From NCBI GenBank assembly GCA_050949745.1, contig JBMNGF010000002.1, positions 1-64,000 on the forward strand: a DNA stretch of 64,000 nucleotides, read 5' to 3'. The notes beneath the pieces are model-generated. The model worked only from the letters and a program-made list of their open reading frames with translations, did not search any database and was not told the DNA's origin. This DNA is from Syntrophaceticus sp050949745 (lineage in GTDB: Bacteria > Bacillota > DSM-12270 > Thermacetogeniales > Thermacetogeniaceae). The translations under genes and the position numbers were made by a program. Position 1 is the stretch's first letter; each line of letters opens with the position of its first letter. Below, piece by piece: positions 31,176-39,335 of this stretch.

Positions 31176-31708
31176 AAAAATCCCAGGGCTAACTCCCCCA
31201 TAGCCTCATAACCTGCGATATTGGGGTGTACGCAATCCAAATATAGTTCATCCCTAACCTTCCCCTGAGGATCAGCAAAAGCCCTAGCAAAATCGATACA
31301 GCGCAAGTTATACCTGACGGCTAACTCTCTTTCATCTGTCCGAATTCGCTCAAGTTTATCTGCAGGATAATAATCCAAAACTAGCATAGGCAGAGCAACC
31401 ACCGGACATATTTCATCTGCTTGGGCCTTTTTAATTATTTCCTCTAAATAATAGATGGTTTCAGCACAGGAGATCTCCATACTAAAGGCATCATTGGTGC
31501 CCCCCAGGACCACTAACAGATCGGGATGATACCTTAAAACACCTCTTTGATACCGATTATACATGTCTTCCATAATGTTGCCATTAACACCTGAATTGAT
31601 CATTTGAATAGGAAGCCGATCTGCAACATAACGCACCCAGGAAACATGTGACCCATAAGGATAACCGTAAGTCAGGCTATCTCCCAGGCAAACCACCTTT
31701 TTCTCCAC
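31154..31708 (-). CDS. SGNH/GDSL-type esterase
   Basis: A 184-residue single-domain hydrolase. Block I is VCLGDSLTYG with the nucleophile Ser, block II Gly is in NSGVNGN, block III is LGGTNDA and block V is DCVHPN with the catalytic Asp/His. All four SGNH residues are present. No signal peptide, so it is cytoplasmic. Start is GTG 31708 with AAGGTG upstream. It follows the ABC-class ATPase by 20 bp and probably shares its transcript. Substrate unknown; lysophospholipase-like or acyl-CoA thioesterase-like activity is common in the family. Confidence 0.85.
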   Translation of the reverse strand: MEKKVVCLGDSLTYGYPYGSHVSWVRYVADRLPIQMINSGVNGNIMEDMYNRYQRGVLRYHPDLLVVLGGTNDAFSMEISCAETIYYLEEIIKKAQADEICPVVALPMLVLDYYPADKLERIRTDERELAVRYNLRCIDFARAFADPQGKVRDELYLDCVHPNIAGYEAMGELALGFFQGIFQR

Positions 31709-31728
31709 TGGTCCAGCACCTTCTCCCC

Positions 31729-33438
31729 TTATCGAATTTTCAGGCTGCGCAGTCTGTTGATCGCTGCAGCGATCTCAAAGCTGCGGGGCCTGGCATAATC
31801 CCCACTTTTTTCTTTAAAGGGTGAGATCACATCCAGGCCGTACTTATCCAGATCGTTTTCCACAAAGCTGATCGCATCACTCAATGAACAGCTGTCATCG
31901 AAATACTTTTTCCAGGCATAATAAATGATATCGGCGATAGCTCTGGTTTGACTGGCATCCACCAATTGCTCCACATCATCCAGGTCAATTTGATAGCGGC
32001 CAAACTGGACAACATCCAGCCCCCTTGCTCCCACCTTGGTTTTCTTTCCCCGCTGTGGGTCAAAGCTTTTCCGGAGAGGAACCCTGGGCTCCAGCCCTTC
32101 GAAATCCTTTCCCCTTTCCGATACCCGCAGAACTGGATATTTCCTGCAGACTTCCTGTGCCTCTTTGTTGACATCCTGAGGCCTGTACTCATTCATCATA
32201 ATGACCTGATCAGCCATATCCAGATAGTCCCCTGATCCACCGACGACTAGAATCGAGGAAACCTTCTGTTCCTTATATAAGGGGCGCACCTGATCTAAGA
32301 AGGGGGTGATCGGCTCCTTTTCTTTGGCGACCAAAGCCTGCATTCTCCCATCCCGAATCATAAAGTTGGTGGCACTGGTATCCTCATCGATGAGCAGCAA
32401 TTTGCAGCCCATCTCCACAGCCTCGATAATATTAGCCGCCTGAGAGGTGCTCCCACTGGCATTATCTGTAGAAAAACGGCGCGTATCCTGGGCAAAAGGA
32501 AGGTTATTGATAAAGGGACTGATATCTACTTTTTCGACCCTTCTTCCCTCCTCAGCTCTGATCTTTACAGCATCCTTGATGGTGACCACCCACTCCCGTC
32601 CATCCCCGGGGAGGTGATTATAGACACCTCGCTCCAAAGCATGCAGCAGTGTGGATTTACCATGAAAACCACCACCGACGATCAATGTAACCCCGCAGGG
32701 GATACCCATTCCTCTGATCTCACCATGATTAAGGGTTTTGAAAGAAACATTTAGAGATGTAGGGGATTGAAAGGGGATCACCCCCTGGGTCAAAGGAAGA
32801 TCACTGATACCGCTTTGCCGAGGCAGAACCGACCCATCAGCTATAAAAGCAACGAGTTCTTGACCAGAAAGCAGCTCTCTGATATATTCCTGATCCTCTG
32901 CTAGATTTATGTGTTCTTCCAGTTCTCGCTGATCGATGCCTTCATAAAAAAGACTATTTTCAACGATTGCAGGCAGTTCTTGAAAAAACATCTTCTCTGC
33001 CACATTTCCCAGCACAGTGCGCCCTCTGGCTGGAAGCCCACAGAAGAACCGAGCCTCTACATAATTATCGTTAATAGCTACGGCGCTGCGCTCCAGCACC
33101 TCCTGCCTTCCTGCATCAATAAAGATCAGGCCACTTTTCCCAGTACCCCTGCTTCCTGCGGAAAATCTCTTTACAGCTCGATCAAAACACCTGGTCAGAT
33201 AGTCACAGATAGCGATTTTGCGCGGCTTTGTCTGGAATAAAGGCTGCGGAAACCTGGCCAGGACCTGCTCCACCCGAACCCGGAGACTGGATGGCGATGC
33301 AAAGGGGTCACCCTGAACATGATCAATATACAACTGATAGCTACCGAAATCATATTCACCTTTAAGATCATGGTAGGCTTTATAGCCTTTATTGTTGATC
33401 CTGTGGATCTCTGATTTTAATCTGCTGCTGTTCTGCAA
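31729..33438 (-). CDS. Predicted ATPase of the ABC class (COG3044 type)
   Basis: A 569-residue soluble P-loop ATPase. The N-terminal half (YKAYHDLKGEYDFGSYQLYIDHVQGDPFA) is typical of the COG3044 family. Walker A is VGGGFHGKSTLL, an ABC-signature-like stretch is NASGSTSQAANI, and Walker B is LLLIDEDTSATNFMIRD. Family members are widespread, with no settled function; an RNA-related role has been proposed from structural work on a trypanosome homologue. Start is TTG 33438 (GAGGTG 6 nt upstream). It heads a two-gene unit with the GDSL esterase. Confidence 0.8.
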   Translation of the reverse strand: MQNSSRLKSEIHRINNKGYKAYHDLKGEYDFGSYQLYIDHVQGDPFASPSSLRVRVEQVLARFPQPLFQTKPRKIAICDYLTRCFDRAVKRFSAGSRGTGKSGLIFIDAGRQEVLERSAVAINDNYVEARFFCGLPARGRTVLGNVAEKMFFQELPAIVENSLFYEGIDQRELEEHINLAEDQEYIRELLSGQELVAFIADGSVLPRQSGISDLPLTQGVIPFQSPTSLNVSFKTLNHGEIRGMGIPCGVTLIVGGGFHGKSTLLHALERGVYNHLPGDGREWVVTIKDAVKIRAEEGRRVEKVDISPFINNLPFAQDTRRFSTDNASGSTSQAANIIEAVEMGCKLLLIDEDTSATNFMIRDGRMQALVAKEKEPITPFLDQVRPLYKEQKVSSILVVGGSGDYLDMADQVIMMNEYRPQDVNKEAQEVCRKYPVLRVSERGKDFEGLEPRVPLRKSFDPQRGKKTKVGARGLDVVQFGRYQIDLDDVEQLVDASQTRAIADIIYYAWKKYFDDSCSLSDAISFVENDLDKYGLDVISPFKEKSGDYARPRSFEIAAAINRLRSLKIR

Positions 33439-33595
33439 TAGTTACACCTCTTGTAGACTATGAGCAACAGCCGATTTGAACGTAAAGGTCCAGCTCAGAG
33501 ATTGCTCAATTTGATCATTGAAAACTATTGTCGATTACACTCTAATTGCACTCTATCAAACCCATCAACTCTTCGCCCTCCAGATTCATCAAGCA

Positions 33596-34549
33596 TCAAG
33601 CTTCCTCTTCTGCAGCCAATCCAAATGCTTCATCAACCAGCATAGAAATGAGTTCAGCAAAAGATATACCCGCTGCTTTGGCAGCATCAGGGAAAAGACT
33701 GGTCTCAGTCATGCCCGGAATCGTATTTGTCTCCAAGACAAAGGGTTCCCCCTTACTATTTAGCATAAAATCAATCCGGGAAAGCTGGCGGCAATCCATA
33801 GCCCTGTAGGTTCGCAGTGCCAATTCCTCCACCTTTGCAGCTGCCTCAGGGGAAATGCGGGCAGGTATAATATGATGGCTCATCCCCGGGCTGTATTTTG
33901 CAGTAAAGTCGTAAAATTCCCTTTCAGAAACGATCTCGATCAACGGCAAGACACGCGGCTCTTTTGTGCCTAAAACAGCTGCAGTCAGCTCGATACCATC
34001 AATGAATTCCTCTACTAATACTGTTTGGTCATATTTGAGGGCCTCTGTAAGAGCTTTTTCCAGCTCAGCTGCTTCCCTGACAATAGAAACACCAAGGGCT
34101 GATCCCTGGCCTACAGGTTTCACCACCAGAGGTAACCCTAGTTCATTGACCAGCTTCTCCCCAGTGTCCTGTCGCAACTGTTTTGTTATCACATGGAAAG
34201 ATGGTGTGGAAATCCCTTCATAGCACATCACCTTTTTAGCAGTCACTTTATCCATACACAATGCACTGGACAGCACACCACATCCCACATAAGGGAAACC
34301 GAGCAACTCTAAAAGCCCCTGAATCGTGCCATCTTCACCATACTTACCATGCAGGGCAATAAAGGCCACATCAGGCGTAAATCTCTGCAGTTCTCCCACA
34401 AAATCCCCTGCAGGATCGATCTGTTCTACCTGATACCCCTCCTCCACCAGCGCTTGAGAAATCTGCTCTCCGGTCTTTAAGGAAATCTCTCGTTCGGAGG
34501 ATCGCCCACCCATCAACACGGCAATCTTACACGGTTTTCCATCTGCCAC
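33596..34549 (-). CDS. ddl: D-alanine--D-alanine ligase
   Basis: ATP-grasp enzyme that makes D-Ala-D-Ala for peptidoglycan. Motifs: VLMGGRSSEREISL, HGKYGEDGTIQGLLE, PYVGCGVLSSALCMDK, the ATP-grasp loop KPVGQGSALGVS, and the metal site RIDFM with VLETNTIPGMT. About 317 residues from GTG 34549. I prefer this start because AGGAG lies 8 nt upstream and would overlap the alternative GTG at 34558. It stands alone, with no neighbouring murF. Confidence 0.95.
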   Translation of the reverse strand: MADGKPCKIAVLMGGRSSEREISLKTGEQISQALVEEGYQVEQIDPAGDFVGELQRFTPDVAFIALHGKYGEDGTIQGLLELLGFPYVGCGVLSSALCMDKVTAKKVMCYEGISTPSFHVITKQLRQDTGEKLVNELGLPLVVKPVGQGSALGVSIVREAAELEKALTEALKYDQTVLVEEFIDGIELTAAVLGTKEPRVLPLIEIVSEREFYDFTAKYSPGMSHHIIPARISPEAAAKVEELALRTYRAMDCRQLSRIDFMLNSKGEPFVLETNTIPGMTETSLFPDAAKAAGISFAELISMLVDEAFGLAAEEEA

Positions 34550-34634
34550 TATTTTCACTCCTACATTATTTTAATATCACATCACATATTAAATATTCTA
34601 TAACATTTAATATAATACTTTAACCTCTTTTTCC

Positions 34635-34777
34635 TGCCTTTACACAAAGTTAGGGAAAGCAGAACAGGAGGAGGCTGTAATACCTACTACTCACATTACT
34701 GCAAAACTAGAGAGACAAGTCCTTATCCCCGCGTCTGAACGTGATAAAAATCTTTTTCAACCTGCCTTTACACAAAT
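34635..34777. repeat. Pair of 16-bp direct repeats
   Basis: CCTGCCTTTACACAAA occurs at about 34635-34650 and again at 34761-34776. The second copy contains the -35 box of the tRNA-Trp promoter. Confidence 0.5.
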
Positions 34778-34795
34778 CCTATTTTTCGTTATAAT
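34767..34795 (+). promoter_or_regulatory. Promoter of tRNA-Trp
   Basis: TTTACA (34767-34772), 17-bp spacer, TATAAT (34790-34795), 35 bp upstream of the tRNA. Confidence 0.75.
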
Positions 34796-34830
34796 AAGGA
34801 TGCAGCACACAGCATAGATACAATAGATAC

Positions 34831-34906
34831 AGGGGTGTAGCTCAATTGGAAGAGTAGCGGACTCCAAATCCGTTGGTTGCGGGTTCGATCCCTGCCACCC
34901 CTGCCA
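34831..34906 (+). tRNA. tRNA-Trp (anticodon CCA)
   Basis: Acceptor AGGGGTG pairs with CACCCCT, D arm AGCTCAATTGGAAGAGT, anticodon loop CTCCAAA, T arm GCGGGTTCGATCCCTGC, discriminator G and encoded CCA (34904-34906). Phage-gene remnants follow directly downstream, so it may have been an integration site. Confidence 0.95.
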
Positions 34907-34918
34907 GAGAAACTAAGG

Positions 34919-34950
34919 AACGACGGGATTTTTACCCCCCGTCGTTTTTC
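34919..34950 (+). terminator. Terminator of tRNA-Trp
   Basis: AACGACGGG, short loop, CCCGTCGTT followed by TTTC. A 9-bp perfect stem 12 bp after the tRNA. Confidence 0.8.
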
Positions 34951-34988
34951 TCATTTAGTCCAGATTTTCCGCTTTTCTCAGGCTTCAT

Positions 34989-35021
34989 GGCGACAAAATG
35001 GCGACATGGGCGACAGTCGCC
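34989..35021. repeat. Three GGCGACA direct repeats near tRNA-Trp
   Basis: GGCGACA at 34989-34995, 35000-35006 and 35009-35015, followed by the inverted half GTCGCC (35016-35021). Regularly spaced short repeats beside a tRNA and phage remnants resemble integrase arm sites; this is inference. Confidence 0.4.
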
Positions 35022-35029
35022 AGAAAAAC

Positions 35030-35053
35030 AAAACCCCCTCCCGAAGGAGGGGT
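35030..35053 (-). terminator. Terminator of the phage remnant
   Basis: Minus strand CCCCTCC, loop TTCG, GGAGGGG followed by GTTTTGTTTTT. It lies just after the stop of the remnant ORF 35057-35239. Confidence 0.7.
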
Positions 35054-35056
35054 ATT

Positions 35057-35239
35057 TCACGTTATTGTCCTGAATGCTTTTTTGGTGTAGAAGGTAACAG
35101 CCAGGCTAATCTGGACCGGATGCTCAATGAATCCCTCGTAACCATCCGGCTCCTTGGTTATCCGGGTCAGGATAATGTCGGCAGGGTTTGAGTTAATCAG
35201 TTTCTCAATATACTTCTTAGAGTACCTATTTGCGCCCAT
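35057..35239 (-). CDS. Truncated phage-type structural protein
   Basis: A 60-residue ORF starting MGANRYSKKYIEKLINSNPA, with DIILTRITKEPDGYEG. This start resembles small tail or head-closure proteins encoded next to capsid genes in Firmicutes prophages, which are usually 100-120 residues. Here the protein ends abruptly in KKAFRTIT, so it looks C-terminally truncated. It overlaps the next remnant by 43 bp. Assignment to phage is by resemblance only. Confidence 0.45.
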   Translation of the reverse strand: MGANRYSKKYIEKLINSNPADIILTRITKEPDGYEGFIEHPVQISLAVTFYTKKAFRTIT

Positions 35240-35499
35240 CTGCTCTCACCACCACCCCTGTCTGATTTGTCCGGTACATCTGCGCCAGGGCAAGGAAGTG
35301 TTTCCTGGGGCTTGGTATTATGATGTCCCCCCAGTTTCATCTCCTCGATGCCGGCCTTGATTATACAGAGCTCTTTGGCCAGGGCATACAGGTCAGGGGG
35401 TTCCCCTGCTTCGTCAATCCTCATCTGCAGGTAGGTGTCATCAAAATAGGGGAAATTATTTTCATCTATCAGACTTTTTAGCCTTTCCAGGTTTATCAT
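35197..35499 (-). CDS. Phage-type head-tail connector-like protein, remnant
   Basis: A 100-residue ORF (MINLERLKSLIDENNFPYFDD) with a good RBS (GAGGTGA, 6 nt). The N-terminal two thirds look like the helical connector proteins of HK97-type phages (FDDTYLQMRIDEAGEPPDLYALAKELCIIKAGIEEM). The last part (RGGGESRWAQIGTLRSILRN) is read across the start of the following gene and may not be native. No capsid, portal or integrase gene remains, so this is a scar and not a prophage. Confidence 0.45.
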   Translation of the reverse strand: MINLERLKSLIDENNFPYFDDTYLQMRIDEAGEPPDLYALAKELCIIKAGIEEMKLGGHHNTKPQETLPCPGADVPDKSDRGGGESRWAQIGTLRSILRN

Positions 35500-35563
35500 C
35501 CTTGGTCACCTCTTTGGGCTTCCGCTTCTTTGCTATTTTTTCATCTTCCTGTTTTTCTTTCAT
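35462..35563 (-). CDS. Short Lys/Glu-rich ORF upstream of the connector-like gene
   Basis: A 33-codon ORF from ATG 35563, MKEKQEDEKIAKKRKPKEV, that ends 38 bp inside the next remnant in another frame. It could be the last piece of a truncated phage gene. There is no good RBS, and support is weak. Confidence 0.25.
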   Translation of the reverse strand: MKEKQEDEKIAKKRKPKEVTKDDKPGKAKKSDR

Positions 35564-35607
35564 GAACTTACAGTAAGCTGTTCTTTTGCACACACTTTGA
35601 CTCTAAC

Positions 35608-36870
35608 TCATGGGGGTATATTGCACTGGAAGCCTCGGACAAATATGGCGGTCGTACCGGGGCTGTTCACTTTGATGAAGACAACCCCGAGAGTTATTAC
35701 TCTGAGGGAGCGGTTTTTACTGCACCAACAAGCCCTATAACTGTCAGCTATTTAAAAGAATTTGGAATCGAAGACAGCTATTATGATTTGACGCCTAAAG
35801 TATATGGCTTTTTTCATAATGGGAAAGTCAAGTATCTTAAAGATGACGGAAATCTCTTCAACGCAATGTTGCAGGTACGCGGCTTGCCCAAGGCACTCAT
35901 TCCTCAAGGAGCAAAGTTCCTGAAGAACCTTTTCGGTGTCGTAAAGCGTATCGAAGATGAGGATTTTCTCGTGGAAATCTCCAAATACAGTACCGAGGAA
36001 TGGACAACCAAAAACGGTGGGCCCGAAGTTGTTGATAAACTGATTGGCCCCATGTTGACGTCAATGGTCATCGAGCGACCAAGTAGAATCAGTGTCGGTC
36101 ATCCTATCGCACTTCTTTCGGGAATGGAGGGTATGGGCCAGTTCAAAGGAAGCCATTCTGTGATCAACAACCGCATCTACGAAGAGATCAAAGATTCAGT
36201 TAAGCTTTCAACTCCTGCTGATGAAATTCTTATTGAAGACGGTCAGGTCAAAGGTGTACGTCTTGCTGACGGGGAAATTATCAAGACAAGCAATGTTATC
36301 TGCTGTACAGATGCAGTCGACGCAATCAAATTGATGCCGAACGCACCAACTTCGATGCTTGAAGCAATTGGCACAACCGAATACAGCACAACATATCACT
36401 ATGTTTTTGAACTCGAGAAAAGAATTGTCCCCGAACACTACGTTTTCATCTTCTTACCGGAAAGCGAGAAGCCACTGGTTTCAACTGTGTTCGAAGAAAA
36501 TACACAGGATCTTGCAGCTCCTAAGGGTTCCGGTTTGATGCATGCATATACAAGGGGATGGTACGACGATATCTTAGTTCCACTGGATGATGAAGCTCGC
36601 GAAAAGCGCGTCGTCGAAGATATCAATAGATATTTTCCGGAGTTTGGCGAAAAGGCAAAATGTGTCGCATGCAAACGCTACGAAAGAGCGGTAAGCATTG
36701 GGCCACCAGGGCATTTTGCTGCAATACATGAAATGATGAAGACATACAAAGAAGACCTCAAGGGTCTCTATCTCGGTGGCGAATACCTCAATCTGGTTGC
36801 TAATGTGGAGGGTGCATATGCAACCGGCAAACAGGCGGCGGAAGACATTATAGCCAGTTTGGAAGCATAG
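35608..36870 (+). pseudogene. 5'-truncated FAD-dependent NAD(P)/FAD oxidoreductase (phytoene desaturase-like)
   Basis: The open frame encodes a protein of the phytoene desaturase/CrtI-like flavoprotein superfamily, but without its start. The earliest recognisable residues are ALEASDKYGGRTGAVHFDEDN, the segment that normally follows the N-terminal FAD-binding GxGxxG helix; that dinucleotide motif is missing. The C-terminal FAD motif is intact (GLYLGGEYLNLVANVEGAYATGKQAAEDI). The only in-frame starts are internal (for example TTG 35788). The break lies near 35600, next to phage remnants. The base composition (many C/G third positions) differs from neighbours, which suggests transfer. Confidence 0.75.
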
Positions 36871-37062
36871 AACTCTCACATTAATAGATAATTTTTCACA
36901 CATTTGAAGTACCTTTCGGTAAATGGTTACCATTATTGGATAATCCTTATATCGAGAGGTTCTTCTCATACGCTGCATCTTGCCCTCCCCCTTTTTCTAT
37001 CTAAACAATTCATTATTAAGGAATATTATTTCTGCTTATTATCATGAACGCTAACACCCCCC

Positions 37063-37091
37063 TTGCACAGAACATGCGTTTGCCTTATAAT
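37063..37091 (+). promoter_or_regulatory. Promoter of dinB
   Basis: TTGCAC (37063-37068), 17-bp spacer, TATAAT (37086-37091). The spacer contains a LexA box, so repression by LexA would block polymerase binding. Confidence 0.8.
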
Positions 37092-37110
37092 ATAGTAAAA
37101 CGTATGTTCG
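37069..37110 (+). promoter_or_regulatory. Two LexA (SOS) boxes upstream of dinB
   Basis: Box 1 AGAACATGCGTTTG (37069-37082) matches the Gram-positive LexA consensus CGAACRNRYGTTYG at 13 of 14 positions. Box 2 AAAACGTATGTTCG (37097-37110) matches at 12 of 14. They lie on both sides of the -10 box. Confidence 0.85.
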
Positions 37111-37123
37111 GGGTGAATGCAAG

Positions 37124-38314
37124 GTGGAACGCGCTATTCTGCTTGCCGATATGAACTCCTTCTTCGCCAGTGTACATCAGGCGCTGGACCCGAAGCTGCA
37201 AGGCAAACCTGTTATTGTTGCTGGGGATCCTGAGAAACGCCATGGGATAGTTCTTGCCGCCAGTTATGAAGCCAAGAAAAAAGGCGTAAAAACAGGGACT
37301 GTAGTCTGGGAGGCGCGTCAGCGCTGCCCTGAAGGGGTTTTTATCAAGCCTGAGTACCATCTTTATGTGGATTTTTCCAGCCGCATATTAAACATCATGA
37401 ATGATTTTACACCTCTGGTAGAGCCATTTTCCATAGATGAAGCCTTTATGGATGTTACCGGTTCACAGAAGCTTTTCGGCTCCCCTGTAGAGATCGCCAG
37501 ACAATTAAAGAAGCGCATCCGCCAGGAAATAGGGATTGCCTGCAGTGTCGGTATCGGCCCTAATAAACTATTAGCTAAAATGGCTGCTGATCTACAAAAA
37601 CCTGATGGTTTGACTGTGATATCTCGTAAAAAGATGCCTCTCCTTTTATGGCCACTGCCGATCAAAAAGCTTTTCGGTGTAGGGCACCGCTATGAGCAGC
37701 ACCTCAATAAGCTGAACATTCACACCATCGGGGATCTGGCCAAATATCCAGTAGATATACTCAAGAAAAAGTTCGGCCTCTACGGTGAAACACTGTGGCT
37801 GAGTGCTAATGGCATCGACTCCAGCCCGGTGGATCCGGACAGCCTCAACCGAGTGAAAAGCATCGGTCAGCAGATCACACTCCCCCGGGACTATATGGGA
37901 AGCGAAATCAAAGTGGTCATTCTGGAACTGGCGGATCTGGTGGCCCACCGGGTGCGGAGCGAAAAGTACCTGGGAAAGACCGTATCTCTTTCCCTCAAAG
38001 ACACCAACTTCTGTTGGCTTTCCCGGATGCAGACCTTACGCAGACCCACCAATCTCGCCGCGGATATTTCTGCTGCAGCCTTTAATCTACTGCAGCAGCA
38101 CTGGTCCCCTCTCTGGCCTGTACGTATGGTCGGAGTATCCCTGAACAACCTCTTCCCCTCCCAGGTGGAACAGACAGAACTATTCGGCAGTAGGGAAAAG
38201 CTACGGGGAATAGAAAAGGCGTGCGACCAGGTTCGGGAACGCTATGGAAAAACGGCTGTTTTCCGAGCAGTTTCCCTAAAAGAAGGGTGCCTGAAACATG
38301 TGCGTTATCTTTGA
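37124..38314 (+). CDS. dinB: DNA polymerase IV (Y family)
   Basis: Error-prone translesion polymerase of 396 residues. Active-site acidic residues are in LLADMNSFFASV (Asp9) and SIDEAFMDVTG (Asp105, Glu106). Other parts: CSVGIGPNKLLAKMAADLQKPDGL, the helix-hairpin-helix around IKKLFGVGHRYEQHLNKLNIHTI and the little-finger domain. The C-terminal beta-clamp motif candidate is QTELFG. It starts with GTG 37124. SOS control is indicated by two LexA boxes. The decay of addAB nearby makes the repair context notable. Confidence 0.96.
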   Translation: MERAILLADMNSFFASVHQALDPKLQGKPVIVAGDPEKRHGIVLAASYEAKKKGVKTGTVVWEARQRCPEGVFIKPEYHLYVDFSSRILNIMNDFTPLVEPFSIDEAFMDVTGSQKLFGSPVEIARQLKKRIRQEIGIACSVGIGPNKLLAKMAADLQKPDGLTVISRKKMPLLLWPLPIKKLFGVGHRYEQHLNKLNIHTIGDLAKYPVDILKKKFGLYGETLWLSANGIDSSPVDPDSLNRVKSIGQQITLPRDYMGSEIKVVILELADLVAHRVRSEKYLGKTVSLSLKDTNFCWLSRMQTLRRPTNLAADISAAAFNLLQQHWSPLWPVRMVGVSLNNLFPSQVEQTELFGSREKLRGIEKACDQVRERYGKTAVFRAVSLKEGCLKHVRYL

Positions 38315-38360
38315 CAGACACAGAAGACTTTTGTACCAACTATCCCTTCAGAGGCACAGA

Positions 38361-38387
38361 AGACCCAGGGGACGGTTCTTTTGTATC
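38361..38387. repeat. 27-bp hairpin element, degenerate copy
   Basis: On the minus strand GATACAA, core AAGAACCGTCCCC (perfect for the family), then TGGGTCT. The arms are poorly complementary. Confidence 0.5.
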
Positions 38388-38408
38388 AAATGTCCCTTCA
38401 TGTCACTC

Positions 38409-38459
38409 GCCTGTAGTTACTTCAAACGAAAGCTAGCCTCAAAAATACCCCGTAAATAA
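38409..38459 (+). pseudogene. Relic of the small Cys protein's C-terminus
   Basis: Reads ACSYFKRKLASKIPRK and a stop. The stretch from 38415 is nearly identical in DNA to the end of the gene at 38609-38926 (ACGYFKRKLAPKK). It has no start and no RBS. It marks a duplication or a recombination scar. Confidence 0.6.
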
Positions 38460-38474
38460 ATTACCCCTGGAAGT

Positions 38475-38501
38475 GAGTCAAAGTCACCGTCCCTTTGACT
38501 C
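38475..38501. repeat. 27-bp hairpin element (arms GAGTCAA)
   Basis: Identical over its 27 bp to the copy at 9421-9447 in the rRNA spacer. Core AGTCACCGTCCCT. Confidence 0.8.
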
Positions 38502-38565
38502 ACTTTGACTCGAATTTCTAAAATGCCTATACCGCCTAGGCGGCACCAACAGAGGATAATAACAT

Positions 38566-38592
38566 GAGACGCGAGAACCGTCCCTGCGTCTC
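38566..38592. repeat. 27-bp hairpin element (arms GAGACGC)
   Basis: Arms GAGACGC/GCGTCTC around core GAGAACCGTCCCT. It directly precedes the RBS of the small Cys protein. Confidence 0.8.
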
Positions 38593-38608
38593 GAGGAGGG
38601 AAACTAAT

Positions 38609-38926
38609 ATGAGCATCTTTAATAACAATAAACTCTGGAAAGGACACCGGGTTATCCTCCCGGAGTTTCGGGAAAGGATCAGCTCTAAGTGCCGGGATTG
38701 TCGGTACTACATTTTGATTCAGGGCAAAGATGAGGTGCGACAGGGCTGTATTGAAAAATATAAGAACCTGTGGTCAAGACCACCGGAAAAAATACCTGTG
38801 CTTGTGCTCTTGAAATTGGTAGGAGAAGAAGGTTTGTGGGAGATATTGAATAGGGGAAATGCCAGTGCCCACGCCTGTGGTTACTTCAAACGAAAGCTAG
38901 CCCCTAAAAAAATACATCGCAGATAA
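38609..38926 (+). CDS. Small four-cysteine protein, function unknown
   Basis: A 105-residue protein from ATG 38609 (GGAGGG 8 nt upstream); a longer in-frame reading would translate the hairpin element and is rejected. Cysteines occur as CRDC, a single Cys in RQGCIEK and another in HACGYFKRK, a possible zinc or Fe-S site. I do not recognise the family. A relic of a second copy lies 200 bp upstream, so the gene was once duplicated. Confidence 0.6.
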   Translation: MSIFNNNKLWKGHRVILPEFRERISSKCRDCRYYILIQGKDEVRQGCIEKYKNLWSRPPEKIPVLVLLKLVGEEGLWEILNRGNASAHACGYFKRKLAPKKIHRR

Positions 38927-39087
38927 TTATTTTCAGAGCAAACTGTATCTTTGCATTATAATTACAAATAGGTCGTTATTTTGCTGATTCTCATAAAATC
39001 AAATCTCTGCTAATTTTTGTTTAGACGTAAAGAGCTGGTCCCTCTCTAGTGGCGCCAGCCCTTTACATGCAGTTCTAAGACGGGAGT

Positions 39088-39114
39088 GAGACGCGAGAAT
39101 CGTTCCCGCGTCTC
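39088..39114. repeat. 27-bp hairpin element (arms GAGACGC)
   Basis: Arms GAGACGC/GCGTCTC (8 bp pair with the next base) around core GAGAATCGTTCCC. Confidence 0.8.
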
Positions 39115-39121
39115 AGGAAGT

Positions 39122-39148
39122 GAGTCAAATTGACTGTCCCCTTGACTA
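39122..39148. repeat. 27-bp hairpin element (arms GAGTCAA)
   Basis: Arms GAGTCAA/TTGACTA (6 of 7 pair) around core ATTGACTGTCCCC. Starts 7 bp after the previous element. Confidence 0.7.
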
Positions 39149-39335
39149 GCTGTCTTACTGCAGGTGTGAGAACACGAGAAGCTGGCCTCTTTTAAAGAAC
39201 CAGCTTCTCTCACTCAATTGATTAGGAAATTCAATCACTTATCTACATTCTTTTTGGGATTTGGAAAACCCCGCTGTCTTAATAAATTGCTGTTCATTGA
39301 TGCGGATACTATCTATTTGGAATGTGTATCTTTCA

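Larger units (their letters stand above)
38927..39335. other. Repeat-rich intergenic region
   Basis: No ORF is supported. It holds two 27-bp elements (39088-39114, 39122-39148) and two unrelated hairpins: GTAAAGAGCTGG with CCAGCCCTTTAC near 39028-39069, and GAGAAGCTGG (39176-39185) with CCAGCTTCTC (39200-39209). The hcp gene ends at 39336 on the minus strand, so the latter may serve as its terminator. Confidence 0.55.
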
